Of a stretch of DNA of 64,000 bases, positions 58,445 to 64,000 are shown piece by piece; position 1 is the stretch's first letter; each line of letters begins with the position of its first letter. Source of the DNA: Pectobacterium wasabiae CFBP 3304 (GTDB taxonomy: Bacteria; Pseudomonadota; Gammaproteobacteria; Enterobacterales; Enterobacteriaceae); assembly GCF_001742185.1 (NCBI RefSeq), contig NZ_CP015750.1:4836001-4900000 (forward strand), read 5' to 3'. Made by a program: the position numbers and the translations under genes. The notes beneath the pieces were generated by a model. The model was not told where the DNA came from. It made no database searches and worked only from the letters and a program-made list of their open reading frames with translations.

Positions 58445-58861
58445 AAAATGAAAGCACTATGAGTCAACCCGTATCTGATCAGGTCACTTTTATGCATATT
58501 TTTGCACCAAAAACGCGCACTAAACGTCACAAAAAAAAGCATTGAAAATAATAAAAAAGAAACAATTTGGCTGCTATATAAATGATAGATATACAAAAAA
58601 CCCGCTATACCCAACATACGTACCGTTATGTAAGTCTATACCTTTCATGAGAAACTTACACTTTTTCCCCGAAAAACTCTTAACGATATGTTTTGATGCA
58701 AAATTCACCTATTTTTCGCCAAAATGTAGTTACAACGATGACAAAGCATATGAATATTAAAAACAAAAAAACGATCTAATCAATTGATATTAAATGAAAT
58801 AATAAACTATCAGGGCCGATTGTAAAAGCTGCGGTATGGCGTTATACAAATCATTTCCCGA

Positions 58862-59788
58862 TCACATTTTTGTAACCCGGTTAACCAGCCAAATGCCTGA
58901 ACACACTAAGACAAGTGCAAAGATATATTTCCACTCCAGGATGCTTTCATTGAGAAACAACGCTGACAACAGAGTACCAGATACCGGAATGAGAAAGTTA
59001 AATGGCGCAACCATACCGACCCGATTATATTTCAGCAATTGGCTCCATAATGAAAAAGCGATTGAAGAGAGTAAAATAAGGTAACCTAGCATCAGCACAG
59101 CTTTCCAATCGGGTATGACGAGCGATCCACCGCTACCATATCCTGACACGATTAAAATAACTCCGCCAATCGCTAATTGATAACCCGTCATAATAGTTGG
59201 ATCCATCGTTTGTGATATCCGCTTGCCATATATGGTCGATGCCGATAAAATAAACGCAGCAATAACAACGAATCCATCACCTAGCAGCGTAAAACCGATG
59301 CTCATTTCATTACTGCTAATATTAACGGCCATTACACCAGCGAAACCTAATATACAGCCAATTAGCTTATTGCCGTTTAATTTGTCATTCTGGTATAAAT
59401 AATGAGCAAGTAGTACACTGAAGAAAGTACTGGTTGCATTCATTATTGAACCTTTAACGCCGGTGGTATAAGCCAGACCTATATAGAAAAAAACATACTG
59501 CAATGATGTTTGAAACGTCCCCAAGATTGTCAGTTGGGCTAACTGCTTACGTTGAAAGCGCCCAATAGACCGACCACTTAACACCGCAAGCACCAACAGT
59601 AACAGTCCCGCAAGCGCGAAACGGTAGCCTGCAAAAACAAGTTTCCCTGGAATATCATTATCCGCAATATGAAACAGCTCATAGCCATTTTTAATGGCCG
59701 GATAAGCACTCCCCCATAGTAAACAACATAATGTGGCGATAAAAAAAACAATTTTTTTATCAGAAAAAAAATGCTTCCGCTTTTCCAA
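58862..59788 (-). CDS. EamA-family drug/metabolite transporter
   Basis: A 308-residue inner-membrane protein with ten predicted helices in two EamA repeats (first: FFIATLCCLLWGSAYPAIKNGY to GVKGSIMNATSTFFSVLLAHYL, GNKLIGCILGFAGVMAVNI; second: GDGFVVIAAFILSASTIYGKRIS to LIPVSGTLLSALFLNESILEWKYIFALVLVCSGIWLVNR). Substrate unknown. Start is TTG with GGAGGG seven bases upstream. Same strand as flhDC but 750 bases away, so probably not cotranscribed. Confidence 0.88.
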   Translation of the reverse strand: MEKRKHFFSDKKIVFFIATLCCLLWGSAYPAIKNGYELFHIADNDIPGKLVFAGYRFALAGLLLLVLAVLSGRSIGRFQRKQLAQLTILGTFQTSLQYVFFYIGLAYTTGVKGSIMNATSTFFSVLLAHYLYQNDKLNGNKLIGCILGFAGVMAVNISSNEMSIGFTLLGDGFVVIAAFILSASTIYGKRISQTMDPTIMTGYQLAIGGVILIVSGYGSGGSLVIPDWKAVLMLGYLILLSSIAFSLWSQLLKYNRVGMVAPFNFLIPVSGTLLSALFLNESILEWKYIFALVLVCSGIWLVNRVTKM

Positions 59789-59960
59789 GAAAAATCCCTC
59801 CGAAGATAAAGCCTACATAATAGCGTTGAACCCTAGACAAATAAAGTTAGAAGGTCAGTCGTCCTTTATTTTTCATTATCAATTTGTATGATTTCACACC
59901 ACGAAATTTTATTTTCTTTTTAAAGCATTAAAAACGTGATCGAGATCGCATTGAATTTGA

Positions 59961-59987
59961 TTAAGGTTTCTCAATATATGCCGATTA
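59961..59987 (+). promoter_or_regulatory. Sigma-28 promoter of the orphan chemoreceptor
   Basis: TTAAGGTT (59961-59968), 11-base spacer, GCCGATTA (59980-59987). Six and seven of eight positions match. Leader about 115 bases. The remaining 59789-60106 interval is AT-rich without a gene. Confidence 0.8.
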
Positions 59988-60106
59988 TCTTTTACATTGG
60001 TTGTTTAGCTAATGGATTATCATTAATGTAGACACTAAAACCTAAACGCCAACAGCACGGCTACTGGCACGCTAAATCATAATTTCCTGAAAATGAGCGA
60101 ATAAAT

Positions 60107-61819
60107 ATGAAAATAACCTCAAGGTCTGAGCAACATGTCGAGGCTGGCATGCTGAGCAATTTACGGCTAGTTCCCTTATTCGTCATTATTTTGGGTGGTA
60201 TCATGCTGTTATTTGCAGCATCTATCGGCGCATCCAGCTACTTTTTACAGAGCAGTAACCAGTCATTAAATGACGTCACACAAGAAATCGATACCCGAAT
60301 GGGGATCTCAAACAGCTCCAACCACCTTCGCACCGCTCGGCTGTTGTTAATTCAAGCCGCTGCGGCAGCGCGTATCGGTGACTCTCAGGTATTCAATGAC
60401 AACCTGACACAGGCTCAACAGCGTCTAGAACAGTCAAAAAAAGCATTCCTTGTCTACGAACAGCGCCCAGTTAAAACGCCTCAGGACATGGCTCTGGACG
60501 AAGATTTACGCAAATCCTATGATGCGTATGTCAATCAAGGCCTTATGTTGATGTTCACGGCAGCAAAACAAGGGCTATTTGAAGAAGTCATCACCCTTGA
60601 ATCCGAAGAAACACGGATTTTAGATTTGGCCTATAACAAATATCTACTCGAAGCTGTCGCCTATCGCACGCAAAGAGCTAAAGAATTAAACGAAACCGCA
60701 CATAAAAACGCGCTACTCGGATATTCGTTGATGGGAGGCAGTTTCGCTCTGGCCACCATTTTAACACTTCTGACATTCTTCCTTCTGAGAGGTGTCCTCA
60801 TCAAACCAATGAACCAACTGGTTATGAGAATTCAACGCATTGCGCAGGGCGATCTGACTCAAGTGTCGGACCGTTATGGCAAGAATGAAATCGGTACGCT
60901 AGCCAGTAACGTTCACCAAATGCAATCTTCGTTGGTCACAACCGTCACTACCGTTCGGGAAAGCGCAGACTCTATTTACCAAGGTTCGACGGAGATTTCA
61001 TCCGGTAACACAGACCTTTCCTCACGTACCGAACAGCAAGCGGCGGCGCTTGAACAGACCGCGGCAAGCATGGAACAACTAACCGCAACCGTGAAACAAA
61101 ACTCAGAAAATGCGCACCATGCAAGCCAACTCGCAGCGAACGCCTCAGGGAAAGCCAAGCAAGGTGGAGAGATTGTTGCAAACGTGGTCAATACAATGAA
61201 CAACATTTCGGGTAGCTCAAAGAAAATATCTGAAATTACCAGCGTCATTAACAGCATTGCTTTTCAAACGAATATTCTTGCGCTGAATGCAGCGGTTGAA
61301 GCAGCCAGAGCGGGCGAACAAGGTCGTGGTTTCGCCGTCGTCGCCAGTGAAGTTCGCAGCCTCGCACAACGTAGTGCGCAAGCAGCAAAAGAGATAGAAA
61401 CGCTGATTTCCGAATCAGTCAATCTGGTTAATAGCGGCTCTGTTTTGGTTGATAACGCGGGTCAAACAATGAAAGAGATCGTCGATGCCGTCACTAATGT
61501 CACCGACATCATGGGTGAAATTGCATCAGCATCTGACGAACAAAGCCGGGGGATAACCCAGGTCGGCCAAGCGATATCTGAAATGGATAGCGTGACACAG
61601 CAGAACGCTGCGCTCGTTCAGGAAGCCAGTGCCGCAGCGGCATCGCTAGAAGAGCAAGCGGCATTGCTAACCCGTGCAGTTGCAACATTTAAGTTATCTA
61701 GCCATTTATCAAGTGCCCCATCTCCCGCGCGGCCAAACGCTCTGGCCACGAAGGGCCGTTCATCACTAGCCCTTCCCCGTCAAACCAATACGGAAAACGG
61801 TAACTGGGAAACGTTCTAA
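60107..61819 (+). CDS. Methyl-accepting chemotaxis protein (orphan, NWETF-tailed)
   Basis: A 570-residue receptor: TM1 (about 20-42, [24 protein letters not shown]), periplasmic four-helix-bundle domain (about 43-205), TM2 (about 206-228), HAMP, and a signalling hairpin with the invariant tip ([41 protein letters not shown]). The C-terminus NWETF gives CheR/CheB access. The cytoplasmic part is close to the che-operon receptor, while the sensor domain has diverged, so another ligand is likely. Own sigma-28 promoter. Confidence 0.95.
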   Translation: MKITSRSEQHVEAGMLSNLRLVPLFVIILGGIMLLFAASIGASSYFLQSSNQSLNDVTQEIDTRMGISNSSNHLRTARLLLIQAAAAARIGDSQVFNDNLTQAQQRLEQSKKAFLVYEQRPVKTPQDMALDEDLRKSYDAYVNQGLMLMFTAAKQGLFEEVITLESEETRILDLAYNKYLLEAVAYRTQRAKELNETAHKNALLGYSLMGGSFALATILTLLTFFLLRGVLIKPMNQLVMRIQRIAQGDLTQVSDRYGKNEIGTLASNVHQMQSSLVTTVTTVRESADSIYQGSTEISSGNTDLSSRTEQQAAALEQTAASMEQLTATVKQNSENAHHASQLAANASGKAKQGGEIVANVVNTMNNISGSSKKISEITSVINSIAFQTNILALNAAVEAARAGEQGRGFAVVASEVRSLAQRSAQAAKEIETLISESVNLVNSGSVLVDNAGQTMKEIVDAVTNVTDIMGEIASASDEQSRGITQVGQAISEMDSVTQQNAALVQEASAAAASLEEQAALLTRAVATFKLSSHLSSAPSPARPNALATKGRSSLALPRQTNTENGNWETF

Positions 61820-61840
61820 TTCTGCCTACTAGAATAACGG

Positions 61841-61868
61841 CGGGCATTGTTCACTCGGACAGTGCCCG
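61841..61868. terminator. Hairpin between the orphan receptor and dsrB
   Basis: CGGGCATTGT/ACAGTGCCCG stem (one G-T pair) with loop TCACTCGG, between convergent genes. No strong T-run. Confidence 0.6.
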
Positions 61869-61887
61869 TAGGTTGGTATATTCCCTG

Positions 61888-62091
61888 TTACTCTTTTTCC
61901 AGCAATGTTGTTGGCTCAACAAACGTACCATCCTTACTGTCAACCTCATTGAAAAACCAGATACCAGCAGGGTAATCGTTTAATGCAACTAAATACATTA
62001 TCCCTTCCTGAAACGTTTCCACAGCCAGAACTACCCCTTCCCTACGAGCCTTCCCATCGGTTTTAACAGTAACCAGATCATTAACTTTCAT
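61888..62091 (-). CDS. dsrB: Small protein DsrB
   Basis: A 67-residue protein ([59 protein letters not shown]) closely like E. coli DsrB (62 residues), an SH3-like fold of unknown function whose gene in E. coli sits next to rcsA and fliR and is sigma-S dependent. Here it is on the other side of the cluster and rcsA is not in the window. Confidence 0.92.
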   Translation of the reverse strand: MKVNDLVTVKTDGKARREGVVLAVETFQEGIMYLVALNDYPAGIWFFNEVDSKDGTFVEPTTLLEKE

Positions 62092-62283
62092 AAATTTATC
62101 TCAAAATAGCTTCTAACATCAAAAGAACGGCATTATCATTTACACTGACGGAAATAACAGTACCTATATGAAATGATTAGTTTTATTTATTTTTAGCAAC
62201 AACATGCTAACCCTCTCTGTCATTAAAAAAATTGATCATTTCTACCTTAGTACACCCGACATATTCGCAAAAGAGATGAAAAA

Positions 62284-63696
62284 TTGAACGAACTACGGAA
62301 CGTGGATGAACAGAGAGATAACGGTGAGCAGGACTACAATCAAGTCGTAACATCAGAATGGATGCAACTGATAACCACAACCTCACAAAAATCTTTTAAC
62401 CTCCTGCAAACTCTCGCCGCACAAAAAGCATCCGACTTCGCTGACAAGTTCTACTCCTACATGCTTAAAGATCAGGAGGCTTCTCTTTTTCTTTCAAGCC
62501 AGCAAGTCCATGATCGACTTCATGGGTCTATGAGCAAATGGATAGTAGACATTCTAACCAATACTGGGAACCACCTAACAGATTTGATCAACTATCAAAG
62601 GAAAATTGGTCAGATTCATGCGCGTATTGGCATTCCTGTCGATCTGGTTGAACGTGGAGCCCGACGCCTAAAATGGCAACTCTATGAAGACATTGCGCAA
62701 GTGGCAGATGATAAAGCGCTATGTTTTGATGCTATGCGTTACGCCTCTATTTCCATGGATATTGCCATAGAAATAATGAATAAAACATATTCACAATCGC
62801 ACGATCTGGCGGCCAAAAACGAAGAGTCCTATCGGTTATTTTCTATTCTGGAAAATGCCAGCATGGAGAGAGAGCGACAGAATGCATCACTGCTCAATTG
62901 GGAAAATGCTTTTATTTTTAGCGTTGCTACCGGTACACCCCTTTCCAGTATCCAGGATCTGAGTGATTCGGAATTCGGTCTGTGGTTTAACCATAAAGGA
63001 AAATCTAGTTTCAGTAACATTCAGGGAATACGGACTATCGCTACAATCATAACCGAAACTGATGACTACATTCGCAACTACAGCAATACCCCACTACTAA
63101 CACAGCAAGATTACGCCCCACTGCTTAAAGCCGTCAGAAGCAAAATTTATAAAATAAATATGCTGTTGGGATCGCTATTTGACGAAGTCCAAAAACTGGA
63201 AAGTGGTAAGGATACACTAACCCTCTTACTAAATCGCCGCTTCCTGCCCACCATTCTTCGACATGAAATATCGCTGACAATGCATTCAAATACGCCACTC
63301 AGCATCGCCATGATTGATATTGACCACTTTAAATCCGTCAATGACACCTATGGTCATACCGCTGGCGATAACATTTTAAAGCGGATTGCGGAAATTCTGT
63401 ATGAGAACACAAGGAACAGCGATTATGTTTTCCGTTATGGAGGAGAAGAATTCATGATCGTGCTCATAGAAACACCCAAAGTCGCCGCCCACACCATCAT
63501 CGAACGATTGAGAAAGAAAATTCAGGATCACACGATTCATCTCCAAAACGGAGAAAGCGTGACAATGACCATAAGTGCAGGCATCGCCGTGTATAGTGGC
63601 CATCCAGATTATGAATGTCTGATAAAGGCAGCAGACGATGCGCTTTATCAAGCCAAGGCAAACGGCAGAAACAGAATCGAATACGCGCAGGAATAG
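62284..63696 (+). CDS. Globin-coupled sensor diguanylate cyclase (DosC-like)
   Basis: A 470-residue protein. Sensor globin (about 20-175) with proximal His112 (YQRKIGQIHARIGIP) and candidate distal Tyr57 (FADKFYSYM), a helical middle domain (about 180-300), and a GGDEF domain (about 305-468): DTLTLLLNRRFLP, IDIDHFKSVNDTYGHTAGD, active-site GGEEF at 386-390, and an inhibitory RxxD site (Arg377-Asp380) five residues before it. It should make c-di-GMP in response to oxygen bound at heme. Start is TTG at 62284 with AAGAG eight bases upstream; an overlapping ATG is out of frame by one base. Confidence 0.92.
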   Translation: MNELRNVDEQRDNGEQDYNQVVTSEWMQLITTTSQKSFNLLQTLAAQKASDFADKFYSYMLKDQEASLFLSSQQVHDRLHGSMSKWIVDILTNTGNHLTDLINYQRKIGQIHARIGIPVDLVERGARRLKWQLYEDIAQVADDKALCFDAMRYASISMDIAIEIMNKTYSQSHDLAAKNEESYRLFSILENASMERERQNASLLNWENAFIFSVATGTPLSSIQDLSDSEFGLWFNHKGKSSFSNIQGIRTIATIITETDDYIRNYSNTPLLTQQDYAPLLKAVRSKIYKINMLLGSLFDEVQKLESGKDTLTLLLNRRFLPTILRHEISLTMHSNTPLSIAMIDIDHFKSVNDTYGHTAGDNILKRIAEILYENTRNSDYVFRYGGEEFMIVLIETPKVAAHTIIERLRKKIQDHTIHLQNGESVTMTISAGIAVYSGHPDYECLIKAADDALYQAKANGRNRIEYAQE

Positions 63697-63960
63697 CTAT
63701 TCTGGCTTATTGCAAATCTGCGTTTCAAGCCACGCCTGAAAAAGAATAGTGAGCCATTCGTTATCGTAGGTTTGCATCATTCCCCTTGCCAAACAGAAAA
63801 ATTTGCCTGCATTGAACAAATTCACAGCATAAAAATGATAAAGCAACGATTTTACTAACCAACCCGCCAGAAATTTGATACATATTCAATAAATAAGCAT
63901 GATCGTCGACAATGCGTCATGCAGTAAATTTTTTATAATTTAATCTTATTTTACGCAGGA
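63697..63960. other. Intergenic region, no gene seen
   Basis: AT-rich interval after the diguanylate cyclase. No reading frame, clear terminator or promoter could be supported by eye. Confidence 0.5.
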
Positions 63961-63972
63961 GAGGAACAAGCA

Positions 63973-64000
63973 TTGCAGCGACAGCAGGTTTCATCGTCAC
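63973..64000 (+). CDS. Possible start of a further gene (partial)
   Basis: A strong purine-rich ribosome site (AGGAGAGGAA, 63957-63966) is followed at good spacing by TTG CAG CGA CAG CAG GTT TCA, open to the window edge. Too short to identify. Confidence 0.3.

Noticed and set aside
58426-58617. A hydrophobic 63-residue minus-strand frame in the flhDC control region
   Set aside because: It covers the CRP site, lies in AT-rich DNA where chance hydrophobic frames are common, and has no ribosome site.

Overview
The window is a chromosomal segment of a soft-rot enterobacterium, most likely Pectobacterium. Gene content and order in the first 6 kb (yccS, tfoX/sxy, sulA, ompA, matP, lonH/ycbZ, fabA) follow the enterobacterial core. 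A pectin-regulon type (KdgR-like) operator in front of an RpiB-family isomerase, the uninterrupted motility cluster, and a globin-coupled diguanylate cyclase fit a plant-pathogenic Pectobacterium. The species call is inference; no database search was possible.

Layout. 1-7.1 kb: core genes, with a LexA box before sulA, FadR- and FabR-like operators before fabA, and yebE in place of the E. coli neighbour rmf. 7.1-8.2 kb: a decayed BCCT-transporter remnant and the KdgR-boxed rpiB-like gene. 8.4-10.4 kb: tRNA-Ser(GGA) followed by a small relic integrative island bounded by a 16-bp repeat of the tRNA 3' end. It holds an integrase fragment, a small ABM-fold protein and an orphan Flp-type pilin behind a near-consensus Fur box. 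10.5-12 kb: phoH and a degenerate dispersed repeat.

12-58.4 kb: one contiguous flagellar/chemotaxis cluster. Class 1 flhDC lies at the right end, with a promoter, CRP site and RcsAB-type box spaced as in E. coli. Class 2 genes cover the export apparatus, basal body and hook: fliE, fliFGHIJK, fliLMNOPQR, flgBCDEFGHIJ, flgA and flhBAE, with fliA and fliZ. Class 3 genes are fliC, fliDST, flgKL, flgMN, motAB-cheAW and mcp-cheRBYZ. Seven sigma-28 promoters of the form TAAA-like octamer, 11-nt spacer, GCCGAT-like octamer can be read by eye before fliC, fliD, flgK, flgM, the che-operon receptor, motA (inside flhC) and the orphan receptor at 60.1 kb. An unusual protein methyltransferase with a regulatory domain sits between fliA and fliC, where Salmonella carries the unrelated flagellin methylase fliB.

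58.9-64 kb: an EamA/DMT transporter, a second chemoreceptor with the C-terminal NWETF tether and its own sigma-28 promoter, dsrB, and a heme-globin/GGDEF diguanylate cyclase. This side of the cluster links motility to oxygen and c-di-GMP signalling. A possible further gene starts at the right edge.
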